Part shown: piece after piece, positions 8,884-16,510 of the stretch | Position numbering within the stretch: position 1 is the first letter of the stretch | How the letters are laid out: the number at the start of each line of letters is the position of its first letter | Origin: Bryobacterales bacterium | GTDB lineage: Bacteria; Acidobacteriota; Terriglobia; Bryobacterales; Bryobacteraceae | DNA length: 36,455 bases | Reading direction: 5' to 3' | Assembly (NCBI GenBank): GCA_003162425.1 | Contig: PMOK01000198.1 | Location: 14,955-51,409, forward strand | Position numbers and translations under genes: made by a program | The notes under the pieces: model-generated | What the model was told of the DNA's origin: nothing | The model's input: the letters and a program-made list of their open reading frames with translations, nothing else | Databases searched by the model: none

Positions 8884-9276
8884 CCATCGGACAGGTTCAA
8901 TGTCAGCATTCCGCTCCGCATCTTTGATCGCAACCAAGGTGAAAAGCTGAAAACGCAACTCGACATCACGCACAATGAGCGCCTGCGCGATGCCGATGTG
9001 GCCCAGGTCTTCAGCGATGTCGACTCCGCGTACGCAACATTGGACAGCAATTTGACTTTGCTGCGTCCCTACAAGGCCAGCTATCTGCAGGAAGCCGTCG
9101 AGGTCCGCGATACGGTTTCCTTCGCGTATCAGCATGGCGGGGCGTCCTTGCTCGACTTCCTGCAAGCCCAGCAGGACTACCGCAGCATTGAACTGAATTA
9201 TCTGAACCTGGTTGGTTCTTATCTCGCTGCGGCCAGTCAGTTGAATCTCGCGTTGGGACGCGAAGTTATCCAATGA
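8884..9276 (+). pseudogene. 5'-truncated TolC/CusC-type outer-membrane efflux protein
   Basis: The frame is open from the stop codon at 8881-8883 to 9276 (about 130 codons). It begins abruptly with 'FNVSIPLRIFDRNQGEK', a signature of CusC/CzcC-like outer-membrane factors normally found about two thirds into the protein. It ends with the usual coiled-coil region and 'GSYLAAASQLNLALGRE'. The N-terminal two thirds, including the signal peptide, are missing. A GTG at 8998 could initiate a 92-residue peptide but would not make a barrel. Its stop overlaps the start of the adaptor gene (ATGA), keeping the ancestral operon layout. Confidence 0.8.
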
Positions 9277-10283
9277 AGCACTATCCAATGAATTGCCCGA
9301 GATTCTGGATCATCGTCTTATGCTTGGCGTTGGGCCTGTTGGAATCGGCTTGTAAACCGCCCGAGAGCAACCCGAAGGCAGAGGCGCCGCCGGCCCTCAA
9401 GGTCCAGAGTGTAGAAGATCGCAATGTGTTTGATGTGGATCGTCCCGAACGATTCCAAATGACAACGGCGGTGCCCCATCGAGCTACGGCGGAATTGAGA
9501 GTCACCGGAACCGTCACTCCGGATATTTCCAGAAACGTTCCCGTGATTTCACTGGCCTCTGGCCGTGTCATAGAGATTAACGCTCGCCTCGGCGATTCCG
9601 TCACAAAGGGTCAGTTGCTCCTGAAAGTGCAGAGCGCCGACATCTCAGCAGCCTATTCTGATTATCAGCAGGCCATTGCCGATGAAGATCTGGCTCGCAA
9701 ACAGTTCGAGCGGTCAAAGATGTTGTACGAAAAAGGCGCAATAGCGCAAAAGGACCTTGAAGTCGCGGAATCCGCCCAAACCAAAGCCAAGGTCACAATC
9801 AAGACCACTATCGAGCATCTGCGTGTGCTGGGCGTGGATCCGGATCACCCCACTCCCATCGTTGAAATCACCGCTCCGGTTTCCGGGGTGATTACCGATC
9901 AGCAGGTCATCAACGCAGCGGGCGTGCAGGGCTTGGGAGCTCCTAGCCCATTCACAATCTCCGACCTCACGCATGTCTGGATTGTGTGCGACGTATTTGA
10001 AAACGATCTCGTGGATGTGCACCTCGCGGAGACTGCCGACATCCGCTTGAATGCTTATCCGAATCGAGTATTGACCGGAACCATCAGCAACATTGGCCCG
10101 GTGCTCGATCCCAACATCCGAACGGCCGAGGTGCGCATCGAGGTACAAAATCCAGGCCTGATGCGTCCGGGCATGTTCGTGACCGCCACGTTTCATGGCC
10201 GGCAAAAAGAAACGCGTGGTTTGCGAGCATTAGCGACCGGCTTCCGGAGGCTGAAACGGAAGAACCCCTATGATAACTGCTGA
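9273..10283 (+). CDS. RND/CusB-type periplasmic adaptor lipoprotein, C-terminally truncated
   Basis: 336 residues. The N-terminal hydrophobic segment ends in a lipobox-like 'LLESAC', so a lipid-anchored periplasmic protein is expected. Next come the lipoyl half 'ASGRVIEINARLGDSVTKGQ', an alpha-hairpin ('SDYQQAIADEDLARKQFERS'), the second lipoyl half 'ITAPVSGVITDQQV', and a beta-barrel ending 'PNIRTAEVRIEV' and 'MRPGMFVTATFHG'. These are the hallmarks of CusB/CzcB adaptors of metal-efflux pumps. After 'FHGRQKE' the expected membrane-proximal domain is replaced by a short basic tail, so the gene was cut. No RND pump gene follows, and the outer-membrane partner upstream is broken, so the system is almost certainly non-functional. 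Confidence 0.82.
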   Translation: MKHYPMNCPRFWIIVLCLALGLLESACKPPESNPKAEAPPALKVQSVEDRNVFDVDRPERFQMTTAVPHRATAELRVTGTVTPDISRNVPVISLASGRVIEINARLGDSVTKGQLLLKVQSADISAAYSDYQQAIADEDLARKQFERSKMLYEKGAIAQKDLEVAESAQTKAKVTIKTTIEHLRVLGVDPDHPTPIVEITAPVSGVITDQQVINAAGVQGLGAPSPFTISDLTHVWIVCDVFENDLVDVHLAETADIRLNAYPNRVLTGTISNIGPVLDPNIRTAEVRIEVQNPGLMRPGMFVTATFHGRQKETRGLRALATGFRRLKRKNPYDNC

Positions 10284-10295
10284 GGAAAATCCGGA

Positions 10296-10952
10296 ATGAC
10301 AAAGGACCAGGTCTGCGCGCTCATCAGAGAGATAGGCATAATTCCTGCAATTCGCGTATCCTCCTACGATGACGCTCATTTCGCCACAGAAGCAGTGGCT
10401 AGCGGCGGAATACCGATCGTGGAAATTACGATGACGGTTCCGCGAGCGGTTGAACTGATTTCGCATCTCGTTCGCGCCCATCAGAACATCGTTGTAGGGG
10501 CCGGCACCGTTCTGGATATCGATATCGCGCGTCAATGCAAGGACGCCGGCGCCAGCTTCATAACGGCGCCCGGATTCGACCCTGAAATTGTGGAGTTCGC
10601 CGCCAAGGAAAACCTCGCAGTCCTGCCGGGCGGACTGACGCCGACTGAAGTTGTCAGAGCATGGAAGGCCGGCGCCGACTTCGTGAAGGTGTTTCCTTGC
10701 CCGCAGGTTGGTCCGGACAAATACATCAAGTCGCTAAAGACCGCCTTACCTCAAATCTCATTGATTGCCGCCGGCGGCGTGAACCAGAATACAGCGGAGG
10801 ATCTCATCGTCGCTGGAGCTGATGCCATCGGCGTCGGCAAGGAGTTGATTCCACCCGATGCCATTCGACTGCGCAAGCCGGACCGTATTCGAGAACTATC
10901 GCATCGGTTTGCGGGCTTTGTGAAAGCGGGGCGCGAGCGTTTGCGAGGCTGA
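10296..10952 (+). CDS. eda: Bifunctional KHG/KDPG aldolase
   Basis: 218 residues, the normal length for this cytoplasmic class-I aldolase. It cleaves 2-keto-3-deoxy-6-phosphogluconate to pyruvate and glyceraldehyde-3-phosphate (Entner-Doudoroff pathway). The Schiff-base lysine is K131 in 'ADFVKVFP', the catalytic glutamate is E43 in 'PIVEITMT', and the phosphate site includes 'AAGGVNQNTA'. The ATG is preceded by a gaggaaa-type ribosome site. A nine-codon ORF (10270-10299) ends in an ATGA overlap with the start, possibly just by chance. It begins right after the truncated adaptor, so its original promoter context may have been changed. DgoA-type (galactonate) specificity cannot be excluded. 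Confidence 0.92.
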   Translation: MTKDQVCALIREIGIIPAIRVSSYDDAHFATEAVASGGIPIVEITMTVPRAVELISHLVRAHQNIVVGAGTVLDIDIARQCKDAGASFITAPGFDPEIVEFAAKENLAVLPGGLTPTEVVRAWKAGADFVKVFPCPQVGPDKYIKSLKTALPQISLIAAGGVNQNTAEDLIVAGADAIGVGKELIPPDAIRLRKPDRIRELSHRFAGFVKAGRERLRG

Positions 10953-11001
10953 GGCGAGCCTGGTTCGAATTAAGACGACGATCGAACGCGGGCTGGGACC
11001 G

Positions 11002-11688
11002 TCAATTCAGGATTCGCACACCGCCTGCTCCCGCCACATGAACCTCTGATGTTAATCCGATAAAGAGCCCGTGTTCAACCAAACCGACTACATGATCGAG
11101 CTGCCCCGCTAACGACTCCGCGGAGACGATCGCGTCGAATGCGCAATCAACGATGTAGTTGCCACTGTCGCTGTGGAACGGTTCACCGTCTGGATTTCGC
11201 CGCAGTGACGGCTTGGCTCCCAAACTCGACAGATGGCGCGCCGTCACTTGCCAACCAAACGGCACAACTTCAACTGGCACAGGGTCGTTCATTCCAAGTT
11301 GCCTCACCAGCTTACTGCTGTGGATTACAATCACCAGCTTCTTACTTGCGCTTGCTACAATTTTCTCCCGCAGCAACGCTCCGCCACGCCCCTTGATCAA
11401 ATTCAGATTGCCTTCCTCAACCTCATCCGCACCGTCAATCGTTATGTCCACTTGAGGTTGCTCAGCCAAGCTGGATAGCGGAATCTGAAGCGCGCGGGCT
11501 TGAGCGGCAGTGCGCTCCGATGTCGGGATGCCCACAATGCGCAGGCCTTCTCCAACTCGCCTTCCGAGAGCGCTCACCGCGAACGCCGCGGTTGATCCGG
11601 ACCCGAGGCCTACAATCATGCCGTCGGTAACTTGTGTGACGGCCGATTCAGCAGCCGCAATTTTTAATTGGTTCTCGTCCTGGCTCAT
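11002..11688 (-). CDS. rpiA: Ribose-5-phosphate isomerase A
   Basis: 228 residues, full length. RpiA interconverts ribose-5-phosphate and ribulose-5-phosphate in the pentose phosphate pathway. Family motifs are intact: 'GLGSGSTAAF' (about 27-36), 'TIDGADEV' with D85 and D88, and 'IKGRGGALLREKIVA' with K99 and E108, equivalent to the catalytic lysine and glutamate of the E. coli enzyme. It is convergent with eda, only 49 bases apart, and divergent from the ferritin-like gene. The 290 bases up to that gene hold no other gene I can support. Confidence 0.95.
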   Translation of the reverse strand: MSQDENQLKIAAAESAVTQVTDGMIVGLGSGSTAAFAVSALGRRVGEGLRIVGIPTSERTAAQARALQIPLSSLAEQPQVDITIDGADEVEEGNLNLIKGRGGALLREKIVASASKKLVIVIHSSKLVRQLGMNDPVPVEVVPFGWQVTARHLSSLGAKPSLRRNPDGEPFHSDSGNYIVDCAFDAIVSAESLAGQLDHVVGLVEHGLFIGLTSEVHVAGAGGVRILN

Positions 11689-11964
11689 GAATACTCTACT
11701 GGCGCAGTTGATTCGCCATCCCTCTCTCCACCATATTCTACGATGTGAGCGAGGAGTGTCGAGATTGGGAATGGACTCTCAAATGCAGATGTACGAGTCG
11801 GCAAACATGGGTGCAACACAAGAATCAAAGGTCTGTCAAGCAGTTCGCCTTGACCGTGATGCCGTGAAACTGATGGAGCGCCGGACCCTTTGCGTGCAAG
11901 ACCAGCCACCAATGGCATTGATCTTGTATGATTGAGTCGCAGACGTTAGATTTGCATCGCATTC

Positions 11965-11973
11965 AAAGGAGGA
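11965..11973 (+). promoter_or_regulatory. Strong Shine-Dalgarno site of the ferritin-like gene
   Basis: The sequence aaaggagga ends 5 bases before the ATG at 11979. It decides that start over the in-frame GTG/ATG region near 11928, which would add 17 residues absent from relatives. Confidence 0.85.
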
Positions 11974-11978
11974 ATCAA

Positions 11979-12458
11979 ATGGCAAGCCAACACGAAATTT
12001 CCCGCGACCGCCTCGCGGAGTTATTAAACGAAGACCTATCGCGCGAGTATCAAGCCATCATTGCCTATGTAGTCTATTCTCAGGTGCTCAGTGGCGCCCA
12101 ATATATGGACATCGCCGCCCAGTTAGAAATCCACGCCAAGCAGGAGCTCGATCATGCTCTGACACTCTCGCGGCAGATCGACTATCTCGGCAAAATGCCG
12201 TCGGTCACTCCCAAGCCGGTACGCACGTCAAAAGATGCGAAAGAGATGCTCCGTTTCGATCTCGAGAACGAAAACGAAACCATTCGCAATTATCGCGATC
12301 GCATCGGGCAATGTGAAACGCTCGGAGAGTATGCCATGGCGGAACAAATTCGCAAGATCCTCATGCAGGAGCAGGACCATCAAATCGATTTAGCCACAGC
12401 CCTGGGCGAAGAGGTTCCAGACGTTGGCTTTGGTTCCAAAAAACGCACCCGACGCTAG
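11979..12458 (+). CDS. Bacterioferritin/ferritin-like di-iron protein
   Basis: 159 residues, a four-helix bundle typical of ferritin-like proteins. All di-iron ligand positions of bacterioferritin can be matched: E23, E56 with H59 ('KQELDH'), E98 or E100, and E131 with H134 ('EQDHQ'). It lacks the N-terminal methionine-rich segment of heme-binding Bfr, so heme binding is uncertain. It probably oxidises and stores Fe(II) or protects DNA from oxidative damage. The start is fixed by the ribosome site at 11965-11973. The tail is basic ('KKRTRR'). Confidence 0.88.
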   Translation: MASQHEISRDRLAELLNEDLSREYQAIIAYVVYSQVLSGAQYMDIAAQLEIHAKQELDHALTLSRQIDYLGKMPSVTPKPVRTSKDAKEMLRFDLENENETIRNYRDRIGQCETLGEYAMAEQIRKILMQEQDHQIDLATALGEEVPDVGFGSKKRTRR

Positions 12459-12568
12459 CAGCAAGTGCGAGAAGCCAGTTCCGCGCGGCGTCATCTTCTC
12501 GAACATGAGACTACGGCGAATCCTTGATCCGAGTGCTCATTAACTGTGTTATTTTGTCCCTCGAAACC

Positions 12569-13609
12569 ATGCTCCGTCACATCTCCTTAATGCTTGCGTT
12601 ATTTACAACCGTGAATTTCGCGCAGACCGCCCCTCAGGGGACCACGAAGCCAGAGGCGGCGGCAGCGGCGCAGCGCCCCGCCATGGCCGAGACTCCTAAC
12701 ACGGATATCCATTACGCGCTCGCGCCGGACGCGTTCGTGCAGGAGGGAGTGCCCAAAGGCGAGATTCGCGGCCCATTCACGCTTCCGAGCATTGCCTATC
12801 CGGGCACTCAGCATACATATTGGATTTACGTGCCCGCGCAGTACGACCCGGCCACTCCGGCCAGCCTGATGATTTACAACGATGGGCAGGCTTTCATGGC
12901 CACGCAGGGCGATGTTCGAGCGCAGGTGGTGATGGACAACCTGATCTACCGCCGTGAGATTCCCGTGATGATCGGCGTTTTCATCAATCCTGGCCGCCGC
13001 CCCGATCAGCCGGAGCCCACCGGGAGCAATTGGGGTGATCGTGACACCAACCGGCCTACTGAGTACAACACCCTCGATGACAAGTACGCGCGCGTCATCG
13101 TGGATGAATTGCTGCCGGTGGTTTACAAGGACTACAGCATTTCGAAGGACCCGGAGCGTCATGGCATCGGCGGATCGAGTTCGGGCGCCATTGCCGCGTT
13201 CACAGTGGCGTGGGAGCGTCCGAATCAATTCCGTAAGGTGCTCAGCAACGTCGGCAGCTTCACCAATATTCGCGGGGGAAATGCTTATCCCGACATCATT
13301 CTCAAGAGCGAAAAGAAGCCGTTGCGTGTCTTCCTGGTGGATGGCCGGAACGATAATCGATCGCTGAGAGTTGACGGAAGCTACGATCAAACTCGCGACT
13401 GGTTCTATCAGAACGTTCGGATCCAGATGGCTCTTACCGAAAAGGGTTACGACGTGAACTACTCATGGGGCATTCAGCGGCACGGTCAGAAAATGCTCCA
13501 AACCGTGTTCCCAGAGATGATGCGTTGGTTGTGGCGCGACCACGGTGCTTCCACCGACGTGCACGACACGGTTGAGCGCTCCTTCAACGCGCCTGCCAAG
13601 AAGGAATAA
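12569..13609 (+). CDS. Secreted Fes/esterase-D-like alpha/beta hydrolase
   Basis: 346 residues from the ATG at 12569, which puts a signal peptide ('[14 protein letters not shown]') at the N-terminus. An upstream start at 12524 would add 15 residues. The nucleophile elbow is '[10 protein letters not shown]' (G-S-S204-S-G), with a likely acid in 'LVDGRND' and a histidine in 'QRHGQKM'. This is the putative-esterase family that includes enterochelin esterase Fes and acetylxylan or feruloyl esterases. In soil acidobacteria such secreted forms often act on plant polysaccharide esters; the substrate here is unknown. A related gene lies at 28550-29698. Confidence 0.85.
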   Translation: MLRHISLMLALFTTVNFAQTAPQGTTKPEAAAAAQRPAMAETPNTDIHYALAPDAFVQEGVPKGEIRGPFTLPSIAYPGTQHTYWIYVPAQYDPATPASLMIYNDGQAFMATQGDVRAQVVMDNLIYRREIPVMIGVFINPGRRPDQPEPTGSNWGDRDTNRPTEYNTLDDKYARVIVDELLPVVYKDYSISKDPERHGIGGSSSGAIAAFTVAWERPNQFRKVLSNVGSFTNIRGGNAYPDIILKSEKKPLRVFLVDGRNDNRSLRVDGSYDQTRDWFYQNVRIQMALTEKGYDVNYSWGIQRHGQKMLQTVFPEMMRWLWRDHGASTDVHDTVERSFNAPAKKE

Positions 13610-13633
13610 GCATCTCAGATGGACGAATGCAAA

Positions 13634-13747
13634 GTGGGGCGGACCCCCTGGTCCGCGGCCGACGCCCACGTCGGCCTGTTGTTGGTATTTGTAATGCTCG
13701 AGGAAGCGGTTCCAGGGGGACCCGCGCGGACCAGGGGGTCCGCCCCA
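13634..13747. repeat. Perfect 24-base inverted repeat element between convergent genes
   Basis: Arms gtggggcggaccccctggtc... (13634-13657) and their exact reverse complement (13724-13747) enclose 66 bases. Inside, gccga/tcggc can form a small hairpin, and ccagggggac repeats part of an arm. The element fills the gap between the convergent esterase and ankyrin genes. It may act as a transcription terminator or be a non-autonomous REP-like element. No ORF lies inside. Confidence 0.9.
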
Positions 13748-13763
13748 CCAGATGCTACCGTTG

Positions 13764-15152
13764 CTACCTCTTCGTGAACGTTTGAGGAGTGTGACCGCTT
13801 TTGACTATCAGCTGAGTCAACAGTTCGACCACCGTGTCCAGCGGCAGAATATCGGCTATCGCAATCGGCGTTCGCCCGCGGTCGTCTTTCACGTCAAGAT
13901 CGGCGCCCTTGTCGGCAAGAAATTGGACCACTTTGGCGATCTCCGCCTGCGTGGAATTTCGGATGGTGCCAGTGACCGAAGCATGCACCACGTTGTCGCC
14001 TGTGGCCGTCACGGCGTTTATCTCCGGATCTAGCTCGTACGCATATTTCACGACATCGACGTGACCGCTGCCCGCGGCTGACATCAGCAACGTGGTTCCG
14101 TCCTGGGCTTTGAGTTTCGGATCCGCTCCGGCGGTTTCGAGCAAACGCATCACGTCCTCGTGATTCGCTTTTGCGGCCAGATGCAGGGGAGTTAATTCGC
14201 CGGGAGGTGCGCGGAACGGTCCGGCCGCGGAACCCTTGGCTTCTGGGGCGACCTTCGAAGTTCGCGCATTCGGATCCGCACCCTTGGCCAATAGCTTCTT
14301 GACGAGTTCCACGCTGCCCGCCTGTGCGGCTAGGTGCAGTGGCGTAGCTCCCATCTGGTCCACACTGTTCACGTTCGCGCCATTCGCGAGAAGAACGTCG
14401 GCCACCTGATTCTTTCCGCCGATCACGGCAATTTCTAGAACGCTCTCACCAGTCGGAACAGTATAGTTGACGTCTGCTCCCGCTGTCAGCAGGCTCGTGA
14501 CAGACTTTGCGTCGCCTTTTTGAGCGGCCAATACGAGGGCTGTGAATCCGCCGTTAGAAGCGGCACCCGCCTTCGCGCCACCTTTGAGCAAGACATCGAC
14601 GACCTCCGGATGCCCCGCCGCTGCCGCCCACATCAAAGCGTTCTGCCCTTTGCGAGATTCGGCGGCGTCCACGTTAGCGCCCTTTGATAGCAGCAACTGC
14701 ACCGCTTCCGCGTTGCCGGAGCGCGCGGCCAGCATTAATGCTGTTTCGCCGTCCCATCGCGCGGCATTCGGGTCAGCTCCGGCTCCGAGCAGCTTCCCGA
14801 TGACAGCTCCATTTCCGTTGGCGCAAGCCAGAGTGAGCGGTGTTTCGCCATACTCGTCGACGGTATTCACTTTAGCGCCGGCTTTCATCAAAAGGTCGAC
14901 CGTGTCTTCCTGATCGAGATAAACGGCCCATGCAAGCGGGGTGGCCCCGTCCGGCTGCGGCGAATTCACATCCACATGCTCGCCGAGAAGGGAATTCACC
15001 GCCTTAGCGTTGCGGTCTTTGATTGCTTCAATCAGCCTTAAATCGCTGGCGGCGAAACAGGCCGTGGCTATTATAATGGAAAGCGAAACGATTTCGACCG
15101 GTCGCCGTACTTCGTTACCGAGCCGCGACCGTAAGGGAGTCGGTTCTGCCAC
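13764..15152 (-). CDS. Exported ankyrin-repeat protein
   Basis: 462 residues. A hydrophobic segment 'IVSLSIIIATACFA' (about 21-34) is a probable signal peptide, followed by about ten ankyrin repeats of the form 'G.TPLHLAA..G..E.V..LL..GADPN' through to the C-terminus. Ankyrin repeats bind other proteins, so this is likely a periplasmic scaffold. The only usable start is a GTG at 15152, 6 bases after the upstream DUF1552 stop, implying coupled translation. Residues 3-13 are encoded inside a dispersed repeat (15114-15144). It is the third gene of the operon with the multi-DUF cytochrome and DUF1552 genes. Confidence 0.88.
   Translation of the reverse strand: MAEPTPLRSRLGNEVRRPVEIVSLSIIIATACFAASDLRLIEAIKDRNAKAVNSLLGEHVDVNSPQPDGATPLAWAVYLDQEDTVDLLMKAGAKVNTVDEYGETPLTLACANGNGAVIGKLLGAGADPNAARWDGETALMLAARSGNAEAVQLLLSKGANVDAAESRKGQNALMWAAAAGHPEVVDVLLKGGAKAGAASNGGFTALVLAAQKGDAKSVTSLLTAGADVNYTVPTGESVLEIAVIGGKNQVADVLLANGANVNSVDQMGATPLHLAAQAGSVELVKKLLAKGADPNARTSKVAPEAKGSAAGPFRAPPGELTPLHLAAKANHEDVMRLLETAGADPKLKAQDGTTLLMSAAGSGHVDVVKYAYELDPEINAVTATGDNVVHASVTGTIRNSTQAEIAKVVQFLADKGADLDVKDDRGRTPIAIADILPLDTVVELLTQLIVKSGHTPQTFTKR
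15114..15144 (+). repeat. Dispersed 31-base repeat, copy B
   Basis: It matches copy A (6960-6990) at 29 of 31 bases and lies within the first codons of the ankyrin gene, antisense to it. Together with copy A it shows the element inserting at gene ends. Confidence 0.8.
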
Positions 15153-15157
15153 CGGCG

Positions 15158-16510
15158 CTAAACTCCGCTGAGGTACTGGACTTCGCCCGTGCTGTCTCCC
15201 AGGTGCTCCGCCGGTATGCCCGCCTTGTCCAGCATTGCTAACAGCAGGTTGTTCATGGGCGTTTCTTTGGAATACCGGATGTGCCGCCCGCCCTTAATCT
15301 GGCCAGCCGCGCCGCCCGCTAAAACCAATGGCAGATCGTGATGCGTGTGAGCATTCCCATCGCTGATGCTGCTGCCGTAGAGGATCATCGAGTGGTCCAA
15401 AAGGCTACCATCACCGTCGGGCGTAGATTGCAGCTTCTCCAGCAAATACGCAAAGGTCCGAACATGCAGCTCATTGATCTTTACCGTTTTCGCGATCTTC
15501 TCCGGATCGTTCTGGTGATGTGTCACTGAATGATGGCCATCCAAGACGCCGATCGAGCGGTAACTACGGTTGCTGCCCTCGTGCGCCAACATGAATGTGA
15601 CAATCCTTGTCATATCGGTCTGGAACGCAATCACCAGCAAGTCGCTCATCAGCTTGGCGTGATCGCTAAACTCCTCGGGGATTCCCGACGGCCGGTCCAT
15701 CACCGGCATCTTCATCCGAGCGCTTTGCTGTTCGGCCTTTTGGATGCGCCGTTCAATGTCGCGGATGCCGTCGAGATACTCATTCAGCTTGCTGTTATCG
15801 CGCGCGCCTAAGCCAGGCTGCAGGCGTCCGACGTTTTCCCGCACATAGTCCAGGATGCTCGAGTCCTCCTGCATTCGTTTCAGCCTGGTTGCCGGATCGC
15901 TCGAGTCGCCATCCCCGAAGAGGCGCTCAAATACGGCGCGCGGATTCACTTCCATGGGATTCGGAGTGGTGGGAGTGCGCCAGGAAATCGTGTTGGTGTA
16001 GGCGCAACTATAGCCGGAGTCGCAGCCACCCACCATACTTGGCTCCTCCAAACCGAGTTCGAGAGAAGCAAATTGCGTCGATTTGCCGAGTTCCTTGGCG
16101 GCGATCTGATCCGCCGAGATACCCGCGTGTATGTCGGAACCCTCCGTTTTCTTGGGGTGCACACCGGTCAGCCAGGTTGCGCCCGCTCGTGCGTGATCGC
16201 CGGGCCCGTCGCCCAGAGCGCGGCCACTCACCTGGGCCAGGCCACTCAAGACATTTAGCCTGTCCCGGAACCGCTCCAGGGGTTTCATGGTGGAAGCAAA
16301 ATCGAACCCAACACCCTCCGCCGAAGGAAGCCAATTCGCTTGGATGATCCCGTTTGGAACATAAACAAACCCAAGCCGCACCGCGGGCTTCGCAACTAGA
16401 CGGGTTGCGGCCATCGCCGGGACCATGGCATCCAGCAAGGGCAGAGCCAACGTGGTGCCAATGCCGCGCAGAAATGTACGGCGAGGGAGCGCCTTCTTTG
16501 TGACGATCAT
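15158..16510 (-). CDS. DUF1552 family exported protein
   Basis: 450 residues. A Tat-like N-terminus 'PRRTFLRGIGTTLALPLLDA' (about 9-28) is followed by the DUF1552 body, including 'GFVYVPNGIIQANWLP', 'GDHARAGATWLTGVHP', and near the end 'LDHSMILYGSSISDGNAHTH'. The family is common in planctomycetes and in Solibacter-type acidobacteria. It is nearly always next to a DUF1592-type cytochrome gene, and its activity is unknown. The histidine-rich conserved motifs suggest metal or substrate binding in the periplasm. The ATG overlaps the stop of the upstream cytochrome gene by 4 bases (ATGA), so the two are translationally coupled. Confidence 0.92.
   Translation of the reverse strand: MIVTKKALPRRTFLRGIGTTLALPLLDAMVPAMAATRLVAKPAVRLGFVYVPNGIIQANWLPSAEGVGFDFASTMKPLERFRDRLNVLSGLAQVSGRALGDGPGDHARAGATWLTGVHPKKTEGSDIHAGISADQIAAKELGKSTQFASLELGLEEPSMVGGCDSGYSCAYTNTISWRTPTTPNPMEVNPRAVFERLFGDGDSSDPATRLKRMQEDSSILDYVRENVGRLQPGLGARDNSKLNEYLDGIRDIERRIQKAEQQSARMKMPVMDRPSGIPEEFSDHAKLMSDLLVIAFQTDMTRIVTFMLAHEGSNRSYRSIGVLDGHHSVTHHQNDPEKIAKTVKINELHVRTFAYLLEKLQSTPDGDGSLLDHSMILYGSSISDGNAHTHHDLPLVLAGGAAGQIKGGRHIRYSKETPMNNLLLAMLDKAGIPAEHLGDSTGEVQYLSGV

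Noticed and set aside
8733..9288. Minus-strand open frames of 105 and 169 codons
   Set aside because: They are antisense to the CusC-like remnant, which matches its family in the plus frame.
11510..11935. 141-codon plus-strand open frame over rpiA
   Set aside because: It is antisense to rpiA, whose catalytic motifs are all intact.
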